Of a stretch of DNA of 64,000 bases, positions 1-8,845 are shown in pieces. The stretch's first letter is position 1. Each line of letters opens with the position of its first letter. Both the position numbers and the translations under genes were made by a program. The notes beneath the pieces were generated by a model. That model had not been told where the DNA came from. It did no database searches and saw nothing but the letters and a program-made list of their open reading frames with translations. The stretch comes from Thiolapillus brandeum (GTDB taxonomy: Bacteria; Pseudomonadota; Gammaproteobacteria; Chromatiales; Chromatiaceae). The stretch covers positions 2,728,001-2,792,000 of the forward strand of contig NZ_AP012273.1 in NCBI RefSeq assembly GCF_000828615.1, given 5' to 3'.

Positions 1-264
1 CCAGACAATATCTGCGGGACCACTCCCACCACGGATACCTACAGCCTGGAGCAGGGCCAGGATGAGTTTTATTTTGCACTTCCCTATGAACAAATGGATG
101 CCGCCCTGTGGTGTTATAACCATCAGGTTCCCGCACGGGATCTGGCTCAGTACCTGAAGATGCCTGAAGAGCAGGCCCAGGCTGTCTATCACGACATCGA
201 GTCCAAGCGCAGAACCACCGCCTATCAGCACATGCCCCCCTGCGTCATTGAAGACGTTTTCTAG
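1..264 (+). CDS. nadE: NAD(+) synthase, C-terminal part (5' end outside window)
   Basis: The reading frame is open from base 1 to TAG at 262-264 and gives 87 residues. Features such as TPTTDTYSLEQ, EFYFALPYEQMD and a late KRRTTAYQHMPP match the C-terminal part of the NAD synthase family, in which deamido-NAD is amidated to NAD in the cytoplasm. The catalytic N-terminal P-loop is off the window, so the subtype (ammonia- or glutamine-dependent) cannot be told. It ends 15 bases before the EPS sugar transferase on the same strand and may be co-transcribed with it. The family call is fairly firm; the subtype is open. Confidence 0.7.
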   Translation, partial: PDNICGTTPTTDTYSLEQGQDEFYFALPYEQMDAALWCYNHQVPARDLAQYLKMPEEQAQAVYHDIESKRRTTAYQHMPPCVIEDVF

Positions 265-279
265 TTTACGGAGTAAACC

Positions 280-1680
280 ATGCGCTTAAGCAGCTCATCG
301 ACGACCGGCATCATGCTTCCATTGATCATCATCGAGGCCATCATCTTTGGTGGTTCTGTGTATGTCGCTGTTGCTGTGCGCTTCATGGGAGCCAGCCATC
401 AGGAAATTGCGGCCAGCATAGGCTGGATTCTCCCGGAAGCATTGGCTTTCGCATCCATTATGCTGCCTTCCATGGCCGCCATGGGACTGTACCAGACACA
501 CTCCCGGGAAGAGCCTATCGGCATGTTTGCCCGGGTACTGGCTGCCTTTACCCTGGGCAGCATTCTTTCCATCGTACTTTTTTACATTTTCCCCCAACTG
601 TATCTGGGACGAGGTGTTTTTGCCCTCACCCTGCTATTCTCATTGCTGGCCATAGGCACCATACGCCCCCTGTTTTTCCAGTTCCTCGATGAACGTTCCC
701 CCGGTATGCGTCTACTCATCCTAGGTGCCGGCGAGAAAGCACAGAGCATTCCTACACGCATGCGCCGACGTACAGACCGTCGCGGCATACAAATAGTAGG
801 CTTCCTGCCTGCTGCCAGGGAGGAGATCCAAATAAACGAATCCCTGCTGCTGTCTTCCACCGGGCATTTGTTGGACCTGGTAAAGGAAAAGGAGATCGAT
901 GAGATCGTCATTGCCCAGGATGAGATGCGCGCCAATCTGAATATGGAGGAGCTGCTTGAATGCAAGCTGGCGGGAGTCGATATCATTGATCTTCCTACCC
1001 TGTTCGAACGCCAAACCGGGCAGGTAAACCTGAGGCTGCTGACACCCAGTTGGCTGATATTCTCCAAACGTTTCCGATTGGATCCGTTGTCCCAGATGCT
1101 GAAACGAACCTTCGACATACTCATGGCGGTGATCATCTGCCTTCTGACTTTGCCAATCATGTTGATTGCGGCTTTGGCCATCTGGGTGGAAAGTGGTTTT
1201 AAAGGCCCCATACTGTTTCGCCAGGAGCGGGTTGGGGAGAATGGCGAGACCTTCCCGGTTCTCAAGTTCCGCAGCATGAAAACCGATGCTGAAGCCGATG
1301 GCAAAGCCCGATGGGCTACAGAAAATGATGACCGAATCACACGGGTAGGGCGGTTCATCCGCAAGGTTCGTATAGACGAACTCCCCCAATGCTGGAATGT
1401 ACTAAAGGGGGAGATGAGCTTCGTTGGACCACGCCCGGAACGCCCGGAATTCGTGGAGCAACTGAAGCAAAGCATTCCCTACTATGATGTACGACATGCG
1501 GTCAAACCCGGTCTGACGGGATGGGCGCAACTTTGCTATCCCTATGGCGCCAGCGAAAAGGACGCCGCAGAAAAACTGAAATTCGACCTGTATTACGTCA
1601 AGCACCAGTCCCTGAGATTCGACATGATCATTCTGTTGAGCACAGTGGAAGTGGTGTTGTTTGGCAAGGGAGCCCGCTGA
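280..1680 (+). CDS. XrtA/PEP-CTERM-type EPS initiating sugar transferase (polyprenyl-phosphate glycosyl-1-phosphate transferase)
   Basis: This 466-residue inner-membrane enzyme is expected to load the first sugar phosphate onto undecaprenyl phosphate. The first ~130 residues hold four hydrophobic segments. A Rossmann-like middle domain contains LLILGAGEKAQSI near residue 144. From about residue 272 there is a bacterial sugar transferase domain with one membrane segment, then FRQERVGENGETF, LKFRSMKTDAEAD, RIDELPQCWNVLKGEMS and VGPRPERPEF, the usual catalytic signature. Length and architecture match the TIGR03013-type transferases of exosortase-linked EPS loci (family recalled, not searched). 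ATG at 280 follows a GGAG sequence. It converges with the minus-strand Wza/Wzz block. Confidence 0.88.
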   Translation: MRLSSSSTTGIMLPLIIIEAIIFGGSVYVAVAVRFMGASHQEIAASIGWILPEALAFASIMLPSMAAMGLYQTHSREEPIGMFARVLAAFTLGSILSIVLFYIFPQLYLGRGVFALTLLFSLLAIGTIRPLFFQFLDERSPGMRLLILGAGEKAQSIPTRMRRRTDRRGIQIVGFLPAAREEIQINESLLLSSTGHLLDLVKEKEIDEIVIAQDEMRANLNMEELLECKLAGVDIIDLPTLFERQTGQVNLRLLTPSWLIFSKRFRLDPLSQMLKRTFDILMAVIICLLTLPIMLIAALAIWVESGFKGPILFRQERVGENGETFPVLKFRSMKTDAEADGKARWATENDDRITRVGRFIRKVRIDELPQCWNVLKGEMSFVGPRPERPEFVEQLKQSIPYYDVRHAVKPGLTGWAQLCYPYGASEKDAAEKLKFDLYYVKHQSLRFDMIILLSTVEVVLFGKGAR

Positions 1681-1689
1681 CAGGCGAAA

Positions 1690-2580
1690 TCAATCTTTCC
1701 GTGCATCAGGCCTGTCTACGGCAAGAGGACGCAGGACGGAACTGTGCCAACGAATCACCTTGCCATTCCGAAACTCGATGAATGAGGGACCATACCCCCA
1801 GCGGCGGTCAGATTTCATCAGCGGCGGCCCCTGAAGTTTCAGGACTTTTTGTTTGGTGTCACCGAGACGAATCAGACGGATTTTACCTGCATGTGACTCG
1901 CCCGGCAGCTTCCCGTGAACATGCAGGGGACGGCCTTCCTTCTGCACCCACCCGGTCACATGACCCTCCTTGAAGTCCACCCGGGATTTACCATAAAACC
2001 AGGAGTCGCCTTTCCTCGAGGTGGGTTCGCCCTGAACCTGGAGCACCGTCATCCAGGTATCTCCATATCCAAAGAGCGACTGAGGTTTTTTTTCCGTCGA
2101 TCCCGATTTTCCTGTATCAGCCTTTACGGCCTCCCCTGCCAGGGCGGGAGGAGTGGACTCTTCTTCATCCGCAGACTGAAAGGCGAGTAGGCTAAATACC
2201 AGTATTACCAACAAGACAGGAATGGCCAGCACCAGCCACTTTGAAACGGGCAACTTGAGCACAGGCCATTGACGTGCCGGCTGTAACTGTTCACCCTTTC
2301 TCTTGAGGTCAGAAGTATCCTGAAAGTCCCAACCAGTATGCTTTGATACAGAATCCAGCGGAAGATGCTTATTGCGTTTGTAATAATCCGCCAATGCCTT
2401 GTAGGCGGCATTGAGCTTCCTGAGGTTGGCTTCCACCTCACCAAGGGCAGTGGCATCGCCCTGAAACCGGTCCGGGTGACAATGCTGGACCAGATGCTTG
2501 TACTGCTTCCTCAACTCTTCCCAGCTTGCCCCCGGATCCAGTTGCAACACTTTATAGCAGCGATGGTAGTCTACACTCAC
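1690..2580 (-). CDS. DnaJ-domain membrane protein with two C-terminal BamE-like repeats
   Basis: This 296-residue protein starts with a J domain (about residues 4-68) containing the HPD motif at 35-37 (QHCHPDRFQ), the site by which J proteins stimulate Hsp70 ATPase. A hydrophobic segment at about 114-134 (LVLAIPVLLVILVFSLLAF) anchors it. The C-terminal half has two similar units, each with a GDT start, V..V/L..QG.P, then W.YG, v.F..G.V..W; they lie at about 171-215 and 238-285. These resemble small BamE/DUF2845-like repeats, by inference only. It is the last gene of the minus-strand EPS export block, 44 bases after the outer membrane protein. The J domain is certain; the role in EPS export is a guess from position. 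Confidence 0.8.
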   Translation of the reverse strand: MSVDYHRCYKVLQLDPGASWEELRKQYKHLVQHCHPDRFQGDATALGEVEANLRKLNAAYKALADYYKRNKHLPLDSVSKHTGWDFQDTSDLKRKGEQLQPARQWPVLKLPVSKWLVLAIPVLLVILVFSLLAFQSADEEESTPPALAGEAVKADTGKSGSTEKKPQSLFGYGDTWMTVLQVQGEPTSRKGDSWFYGKSRVDFKEGHVTGWVQKEGRPLHVHGKLPGESHAGKIRLIRLGDTKQKVLKLQGPPLMKSDRRWGYGPSFIEFRNGKVIRWHSSVLRPLAVDRPDARKD

Positions 2581-2624
2581 GGTAGCATACCCCGGATGTT
2601 TTTTACCATGGAAGCTTCTGCTTC

Positions 2625-3902
2625 CTAACGATCATATCTCACCTGGAAAACCACGCCCCAGTCTTCATAATCATCATCGGGAGCATCGCTGAAACGTCGC
2701 TCCCAGTTCACACCCAGGGCGTAGGATATATGCGGTGTGCTTGCATAGTTGACACCGGCATAGAGCAGGTAGGTCTTGTCACTCAGGCCATCATCGTAAT
2801 CCGCCCAGGCAAAATCTCCAGTAACGCGGCTGCTCCAGCCGCTCCCATAGTTGGTTGTCCACCCTGCCACGACGCCCACCAGATCCCGGTCAATTTCACC
2901 ACTGGTCACGTAGTCCTGATTTTCATAGCTCCCGGACAGGTTCAGAGTGGAGGCCGCCCATGCGTAGTTATAGTTCACATCGAGTGCCGTAACCTCATAC
3001 ACATCACCGGATACCACATTGTTGCCGATGGTTTCAGGATCGGCCATGGTAGCAATGGAGAGTGCCGCATCCGTCAGACCATGACGCCCGCTGACTCTCA
3101 GCGTTGAACTGCTGGAAATCGTACGATTCCATTCCAAAAGCGCCCGCCACCCGCTCTCATTGTCGGATTCCTCGAAATCCACATTGATCAAGCCGAGTTC
3201 GGCGCGCAGGGTCGAGGTCTCTCCGGTACGCCTTTCCCACGCAGCAAAAACACTCTGCCGGCGATAGTCTTCCTGTCCTTCGTTTTGGCGAAAGTCAGTG
3301 TCGTAATAGGTGACGTGCATGGAAACATCATCGGCAGGAGTCAAACCGTAGATCCAACCCGCCCCTGCAAACCAGCGGTCAGCCTCGAAACTGTCGTCTT
3401 CCTCCGCCCATGAGTTCATGTAACGAAGATCCGCTTTCACCGTGTTCGCAGCATTGAACTGGTAGGAAAGACTGGGACCGGTGGTGAATACATTGGTCTG
3501 TTGAAGATTGGTCGGCACATTGGGCGCACGGGTATCGATGGGCTGATTGGTCAATGAATCCGTCAATACCCAGAAAAGGCGATCACTCACCAGAGCCCAG
3601 CGCAAATCCCCATCAATATATAGCCAGGTTTCATCATCAAAAACGCCACTGGGGTAGTTGACGTACTCGACGCTGGCATCAACATTTCCATCCAGGCGAG
3701 TACCATGCTCTTCATAGCCGATACCTGCTGCCAGAGTATGATAGGCGCCCGAAGTCCCCCCGTCCGGCGCCAACTCCAGGTTGTCGGAATAACCCAGTTG
3801 GTAGGAACCAAAATAGTCCCAGGTTCCTGCAGCAAAGGCCGTGGAAGCCGCCGTGCTGCATACCCAGAACAGCAATCCATATTGAATCCATTTTGTTTTC
3901 AC
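2625..3902 (-). CDS. Outer membrane beta-barrel protein of the EPS export block
   Basis: This 425-residue protein has a signal peptide (hydrophobic residues 8-24, cleavage after TAFA) followed by many short amphipathic strands rich in Y, W, D and N. It ends in FQVRYDR, consistent with an outer membrane barrel. Similar proteins accompany Wza/Wzz homologues in XrtA-type EPS loci and are thought to help polymer cross the outer membrane. The GTG start at 3902 overlaps the stop of the kinase-like gene by 4 bases (GTGA), showing tight coupling. Function in secretion is inferred from neighbours. Confidence 0.75.
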   Translation of the reverse strand: MKTKWIQYGLLFWVCSTAASTAFAAGTWDYFGSYQLGYSDNLELAPDGGTSGAYHTLAAGIGYEEHGTRLDGNVDASVEYVNYPSGVFDDETWLYIDGDLRWALVSDRLFWVLTDSLTNQPIDTRAPNVPTNLQQTNVFTTGPSLSYQFNAANTVKADLRYMNSWAEEDDSFEADRWFAGAGWIYGLTPADDVSMHVTYYDTDFRQNEGQEDYRRQSVFAAWERRTGETSTLRAELGLINVDFEESDNESGWRALLEWNRTISSSSTLRVSGRHGLTDAALSIATMADPETIGNNVVSGDVYEVTALDVNYNYAWAASTLNLSGSYENQDYVTSGEIDRDLVGVVAGWTTNYGSGWSSRVTGDFAWADYDDGLSDKTYLLYAGVNYASTPHISYALGVNWERRFSDAPDDDYEDWGVVFQVRYDR

Positions 3903-4726
3903 GGGTTCCCCTCCGTAAAGATAACGCCTACCAATTTGTCGTTGCCGAACTCTGCGGCCACCTGGGCGATTTCGCTACGCATGGATTTCCCATGGGCCAC
4001 GCACAACACAACCATATCCACGAGATCTGCCAACACCAGGGCATCCGGTGACTCGGACAATGAAGGAGCATCCACGAAAATGAAGCGATCCGGGTACCGG
4101 CCTCTGACTTCTGTAAAAAAAGCCTCCATATGCGCGGAGGAGACATACTCAAGTGACGCCTCCCGGCGCTTGCCCACTGGCACCAGCGACACTCGCTTGA
4201 TACCCGTGGGATAAATGATGTCGTCTACTGACCAGCCTTCCGGATCCATGCTCTCAGGGTTTTCGATATAGTCCGTAAGACCAATCAGTTCGCGATTCCC
4301 CCCTACCCCAAAACGTTTGTGCTGCACCGGGTTGCGCAGGTTGCAATCCACCACCAGGGCAGTCTTGGTGTCATCCAGGGCAAAAGCTGCGGCCAGATTG
4401 GTGGCATTGAAGCTGGCGCCACTACCGGGTGCCACGGACGTGATCAGGGCAATGAAATTATCTCCATTGCTGATTTGCAGGAGCTTGGTGCGCAGACGGC
4501 GAAAGGTATCCAGCACTGCCCGGTCCTTCATGCCGGGATAGATGATCTTGCGCGCCTTGAGCTGGCCAACACTCTGCGGCAACGGCTCTTTCATCATGGC
4601 TATCTGCCGCGCAGACATCAGGCGTTTTTCGAGATTGGCGCTACGCCCATGCATCAGGCCGGTTTCTGCTGCCGGCTTCTGCATTTCACCATTCTCTGCT
4701 TCGGTATTCTCTGTTTTCGAATCCAT
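3899..4726 (-). CDS. BY-kinase/MinD-like EPS protein with degenerate P-loop
   Basis: This protein of about 275 residues has the fold signature of CpsD/Wzc-type kinase domains: a Walker A' motif (VVDCNLRNP, about residue 125) and a Walker B strand (FIFVDAPSL, about 215). The P-loop position (about 99-105) reads APGSGAS: the lysine that binds ATP phosphate is absent. The C-terminus (GVIFTEGNP) has no tyrosine cluster. It is therefore probably not an active autokinase and may act as a partner of the Wzz-like chain-length protein encoded upstream. ATG at 4726 has AAGGGA before it; an upstream TTG at 4747 is also in frame. I recall similar lysine-less members in other gammaproteobacterial EPS loci. 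Confidence 0.78.
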   Translation of the reverse strand: MDSKTENTEAENGEMQKPAAETGLMHGRSANLEKRLMSARQIAMMKEPLPQSVGQLKARKIIYPGMKDRAVLDTFRRLRTKLLQISNGDNFIALITSVAPGSGASFNATNLAAAFALDDTKTALVVDCNLRNPVQHKRFGVGGNRELIGLTDYIENPESMDPEGWSVDDIIYPTGIKRVSLVPVGKRREASLEYVSSAHMEAFFTEVRGRYPDRFIFVDAPSLSESPDALVLADLVDMVVLCVAHGKSMRSEIAQVAAEFGNDKLVGVIFTEGNP

Positions 4727-4795
4727 CAATATTCCCTTGTTCGGCAATAAGCCTTTGGCCCTGTCTCACGCAACTGCAAACACCCGGGAAAATCG

Positions 4796-6352
4796 TCAGC
4801 TGACTTCCAGGGGCAGTATCAGAAGCTTATGCGTATAGCGCATGTACCCCACATATCCGTAGGTAGCAAAAACCGCCAGCACCACCGCCACGAGAACCAG
4901 GGTCACAATCCGGTTGAAAACACGCTCGGATGGCGTGTACAACGGTGGTATGGAAGCCAGCACGCGCAGTCCCAGATCCTGCCGAATGGTGGCGGGCAAC
5001 CTTACCTTCGGGTTTACCTGCATCAGGAACGCAAGATAAGCCATGGGAAGGGCAATACCCAGCACCAATCCAGCCAGGGCAAAATGCAATAGCCCCAATC
5101 CTTTGGGCTTCAGTGGAAGGCTGGCCGGTTCACGGACATTGAAGGCAATGCTTTGTCCCTTCATATCCAGTTCCATGGAGACACGCGCATTCTCCCGCCT
5201 ACGCAGAAGATCCTGATAGATATTGCGGTTCACTTCATAATCCCGGGTCAACTCGGCCAGTTGGGCTTCGGAATTGGCTACCCGGGAACTGCGATCCAAC
5301 TCGTCCGAAAGACTTTGTTCGGTAAGCCGCAGGCGGGTGCGCAAAGTGGCAATCTGGGTTCGGGTTGCCGCCAGTTGCCGGCGCAGTTCCTGGTAAAGAG
5401 GACTCCGTTGCACGGCTTTCTTCTTTTCAGAGTTGTCAGCCAGATTCTTGCGCGCTTCTATCTCCTGCTGCAAAGACTGCTCCAGTTCCTCGATCTGGTG
5501 GGTCAGGCTGACCACATCCGGATGGGTCTCATAATAGTTGAGAAGGAGATTGTCCTTTTGGTTGCGCAGTTCCGCGATGCGATCACGGATCTGTTCTTCT
5601 TTGCTCAATTGCAAGCTGAATACCGCTTCCCCGGACAATTGTTTCAGAATGGACTTTTCCCGTTCCTGCTCTTCACTGAGGCGCAGGCGAGTCTCACTGA
5701 TCTGCTGCCGCAACTGACTGATCCTGTTGTCCACATCCGTCTGCGAACCCGGCAACGCGTCTGAACTGCCGCTTCTGAACTCCTTGAGATTCTTTTCCGC
5801 TTCCAGCAGTTTCTGGTGATACTGCTTGACCTGGCTTTGAATGAATTCAAAAGCTTCCCGGCTTTCCTTGCGTTTGGCCTCAGTACTTTCCTGTATAAAC
5901 AGTTCAGAGAAACGGCGTGCCACCTTGAATGCCCTTTGCGGATCACTATCGGCATAGGAAATCTTCAGCAGGTTCGCCCCCACGTTCTGCACACGGGTTC
6001 TTCCCACGATATTTTCCATCAGGACTTCCACCTCGATGGGTGACAGTTTGTCCAGATCCCAGCCGCCGGTTTCCAGGATTTCCGTCAATACCCGGCGACT
6101 GCTGATAATCTCGAGTGCGTTGCGACCAAAGCTTCGCACTTCCGTCTGCACAGCGCGGCCTTCCATCAATGGCTCAATAATATTCTTCTCGCCAATCTGG
6201 ATGGTGGAAGAGGATTCAAAGCGCTTGGGCACATAGATGCCCACTGCCAGCATTGTCAGTGCAACCACGGCGAACATCATGACCATTTTGACCTTCTGTC
6301 GGCGAAATTCCGCCAGCAGGCCATGTATCCATTGTTCAAGAGTCAATTGCAT
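4796..6352 (-). CDS. Wzz-type polysaccharide co-polymerase (chain-length determinant, XrtA-associated type)
   Basis: This 518-residue inner-membrane protein has an N-terminal membrane segment at about 22-42 (MMFAVVALTMLAVGIYVP). A Wzz domain with the expected 'LKISYADSDPQRA' strand follows, then a long periplasmic coiled-coil stretch (about 160-380) rich in E, Q, L and R. The C-terminus carries two hydrophobic segments (near 425-447 and 480-502), more than the single one in classical Wzz. It should set EPS chain length together with the polymerase and the kinase-like protein that follows it. No kinase domain is fused to it. It lies 52 bases downstream of the Wza homologue. Confidence 0.88.
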   Translation of the reverse strand: MQLTLEQWIHGLLAEFRRQKVKMVMMFAVVALTMLAVGIYVPKRFESSSTIQIGEKNIIEPLMEGRAVQTEVRSFGRNALEIISSRRVLTEILETGGWDLDKLSPIEVEVLMENIVGRTRVQNVGANLLKISYADSDPQRAFKVARRFSELFIQESTEAKRKESREAFEFIQSQVKQYHQKLLEAEKNLKEFRSGSSDALPGSQTDVDNRISQLRQQISETRLRLSEEQEREKSILKQLSGEAVFSLQLSKEEQIRDRIAELRNQKDNLLLNYYETHPDVVSLTHQIEELEQSLQQEIEARKNLADNSEKKKAVQRSPLYQELRRQLAATRTQIATLRTRLRLTEQSLSDELDRSSRVANSEAQLAELTRDYEVNRNIYQDLLRRRENARVSMELDMKGQSIAFNVREPASLPLKPKGLGLLHFALAGLVLGIALPMAYLAFLMQVNPKVRLPATIRQDLGLRVLASIPPLYTPSERVFNRIVTLVLVAVVLAVFATYGYVGYMRYTHKLLILPLEVS

Positions 6353-6404
6353 TACTCGATTCCTCTCATTCCGGATCCTGCGAATCTGTAGTGATTCATT
6401 GGGA

Positions 6405-7037
6405 TCAGAAACTCCTCTCGGGAATTGAGATGATATCGCCAGGCAGCAGCTCGTAGTTGGTGGTCAGATCACCTTTCTGCAGTATTTGCTTGAGATGCAC
6501 GGCGTAAGCCTTGATCTGTCCATCAACCTTTCTATACAGACGCGCTTGGTCAGGCGCAGCAAAATCGGTCATGCCTCCCGCTTCAAGAACGGCATCCAGC
6601 ACTGTCATGCCGGGCCGGTGGGGGGATGATATGGGGCTGACCACAGCGCCTGTGACACGAACCCGGGTGAGAAAGGCGTTGCTCACCAGCTGAGTGACGC
6701 TTACCGCCACCTGGGGATTCCTTATATAAGCTGACAGGCGTTCACTGATATCCGAAGCCACCTCTTCAGGGGTTTTTCCAACTGCAACCACATCACCGAT
6801 TACCGGCACTGTTATCATCCCATCCGGACGCACCACGGCGGAAACCGACAATTCGGGATTTCTCCATACAGAAACAGACAAAGTGTCATCCACTCCCACC
6901 AGGTACTTGTCCACGACTTCTGAGCCTCCTGGCGGAGGCCCCTCTACAACCTCTCCCGGCTGAGTCGCACAACCGGCCATAAACAGTACCGCCACCAATG
7001 CCATGAACCGGCAGAGCCCATACCTCATCAAATCCAT
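6405..7037 (-). CDS. Wza-like polysaccharide export lipoprotein
   Basis: This 210-residue protein has a lipoprotein signal (hydrophobic stretch ending in lipobox MAGC at about 20-23). Next comes a polysaccharide export domain with YLVGVDDTLSVSVWRNPEL and VRPDGMITVPVIGDV, then a SLBB-like portion (VRVTGAVVSP, GMTVLDAVLEAGG) and a final LPGDIISIPERSF. It is shorter than E. coli Wza (about 380 residues) and lacks the C-terminal amphipathic helix, as is usual for XrtA-type export proteins. It probably forms the outer-membrane-associated end of the export channel with the barrel protein. ATG at 7037 has GGGG eight bases upstream. It is first in the minus-strand block. Confidence 0.87.
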   Translation of the reverse strand: MDLMRYGLCRFMALVAVLFMAGCATQPGEVVEGPPPGGSEVVDKYLVGVDDTLSVSVWRNPELSVSAVVRPDGMITVPVIGDVVAVGKTPEEVASDISERLSAYIRNPQVAVSVTQLVSNAFLTRVRVTGAVVSPISSPHRPGMTVLDAVLEAGGMTDFAAPDQARLYRKVDGQIKAYAVHLKQILQKGDLTTNYELLPGDIISIPERSF

Positions 7038-7394
7038 TTCATCAACCCCTGTTTCTCATTTATTAGAACCACATCAATAATCAAATGTTACCATACCCAT
7101 GAATCTAGGATATCCTGTTTCTGGAAGCAGGAAAATGGGGTAATACACTGAAGCTGTTGTAGGAAAATGACTTCCAACAATCCCCGAAAACCAACAATCG
7201 ACCAAGGCAATGGAGTTGTATGGTTCCCATATTGATCCGCCAATACTTCCGATCCAGGCACAAAACGCCCCGATCAACTCCTGGGGGCCATCCTCTCCGG
7301 GCAGCAGGCCGAAAGAGTAAGCGCCCCGAAATCCGCCACAGGCAGACCACACACCACTTTCAACCGGCAAGGACAACGGCATTTTACTGAAGCC
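7038..7394. other. Intergenic region between divergent EPS export and polymerase genes
   Basis: This 357-base stretch separates the minus-strand export block from the plus-strand polymerase. It must hold promoters for both directions, but I see no confident -35/-10 pair and no clear sigma-54 element. An open frame on the minus strand here (7074-7472) has no recognisable protein features and overlaps the start of the polymerase gene, so it is not called. Confidence 0.5.
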
Positions 7395-8840
7395 ATGAGC
7401 GAAAATAATCCTGTCTCCAAGGACGCCCCGGCTTCTGTCGAAGCCACGCCCGGGCAGCCCCCTCAAGCCCATGCCGGCCTGGCATTCTTTTTTCTGTCAT
7501 TGTACATAGTCGTACTCTTTGTCCGGCCCCAGGAATTCATACCGGCTTTCGAAGGCTGGCCGCTCATGCCGATATTGATCATTGCCGCTTTCGTGGCTTG
7601 GCTGGGCGCAGGAAAACTGCAGTTGAATGCCCCCCCTTTCTATCTTCTGACAGCACTGTTTCTGTACTCACCATTGACCGTGCTGGTAGCGGGAGAAGGG
7701 GCATCCAATGCCCTGGAAACCGTGGTCAAGCTGATCCCTCCCTATCTGACATTCCTGCTCATCAGCACCACCGCCCTTTCCCGGAAACGCATCCGGTTCA
7801 TGATGTGGCTGATGATCGGGGGAGCAGTCCTTTTCAGTCTGCACGGTATCCAGCAAAAATACACCGGGGTCGGCTGGACGGGAGAGGTGCCCATACTCGG
7901 GCGCATACGCTACATCGGAATATTCAATGATCCCAACGATGTGGGACTGTCCCTGGTCACAGCCCTGCCCATGAGCCTGTATCTGATGCGTACCAGCAAC
8001 AACACCGTACTCAAACTGCTGTTGCTGTTTGCTGCCGGATTGATCATATGGGGCATCAGCCTGACCAATTCCCGGGGCACCATTCTTGCTCTGGGCGCCA
8101 TACTTGGAGTATTTTCCTGGCGCAAATACGGCGTATTCAAAACCCTGATGGCGGGCGTCATAGCCGTCCCTCTCATGTTCACGTTGAGCAGCCGGCTCGA
8201 TACCATCAGCCCGGGAGAGGAGTCCGCTCATGGCCGGGTGGAAGCCTGGTATGAAGGTATCCAGATGCTCAAGGAAAATCCGGTTTTTGGCGTGGGATTT
8301 GATCTCTTTACCGACCACCACTTCCGAACTGCCCATAATTCCTATGTCCTGGTGCTGGCAGAACAGGGGGTGCCCGGTTATTTTCTGTGGTTCAGTTTCG
8401 TCGGCATCTGCTTCACCCTCATGTACCGTCTGCAGAAATCCCGAAAGGAACCTGAAGCACCCTATGCCGCGTGGCAATCCCTGGGATTGGAAAGGCCCCA
8501 GGGCACTGGGGCAGCAGGTGGATTTCTGCCACCGGAATCCCTGGAAAAAAAGCCGGAGGAAGAAGAAAACATCGCCCCCGAGGATCGGGCCATAGCCCGG
8601 GTGCTATTCCTTTCCCTGGTGGGGTTTGCCGTATCCTCTTTCTTCCTCAGCAGAAGCTACTCCATGCAGTTGTTCCTGTTGTGCGGAATGGCGGTAGCCC
8701 ACTACCAGGGAACCCGCCTGCGCAATCCGGATGTCACTGAATACCGTTTTCTGGATCATTTTCTGTTCTGGGGCGTTCTCTGTTGTATTTCCATCGTGGT
8801 GCTTTATTTCATCGTTTCGGCTCTGTTGAGCCTTTCCTGA
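7395..8840 (+). CDS. O-antigen ligase/Wzy-like EPS polymerase (exosortase A-associated type)
   Basis: This 481-residue protein has about ten membrane segments. Family hallmarks are VRPQEFIPAF near residue 40, NDPNDVGLSL near 178, LTNSRGTILALG near 223 and a periplasmic AHNSYVLVLAEQG near 315, typical of the O-antigen ligase (Wzy_C) fold and of exosortase-A-associated ligases. It is expected to polymerise lipid-linked repeat units in the periplasm. An acidic cytoplasmic insert (SLEKKPEEEENIAPED, about 377-395) lies before the last two membrane segments. It is followed five bases later by a glycosyltransferase, so the two are probably translated from one mRNA. Confidence 0.85.
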   Translation: MSENNPVSKDAPASVEATPGQPPQAHAGLAFFFLSLYIVVLFVRPQEFIPAFEGWPLMPILIIAAFVAWLGAGKLQLNAPPFYLLTALFLYSPLTVLVAGEGASNALETVVKLIPPYLTFLLISTTALSRKRIRFMMWLMIGGAVLFSLHGIQQKYTGVGWTGEVPILGRIRYIGIFNDPNDVGLSLVTALPMSLYLMRTSNNTVLKLLLLFAAGLIIWGISLTNSRGTILALGAILGVFSWRKYGVFKTLMAGVIAVPLMFTLSSRLDTISPGEESAHGRVEAWYEGIQMLKENPVFGVGFDLFTDHHFRTAHNSYVLVLAEQGVPGYFLWFSFVGICFTLMYRLQKSRKEPEAPYAAWQSLGLERPQGTGAAGGFLPPESLEKKPEEEENIAPEDRAIARVLFLSLVGFAVSSFFLSRSYSMQLFLLCGMAVAHYQGTRLRNPDVTEYRFLDHFLFWGVLCCISIVVLYFIVSALLSLS

Positions 8841-8845
8841 CCATT

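Noticed and set aside
7074-7472. 132-codon minus-strand ORF
   Set aside because: It overlaps the polymerase start and has no known motif.
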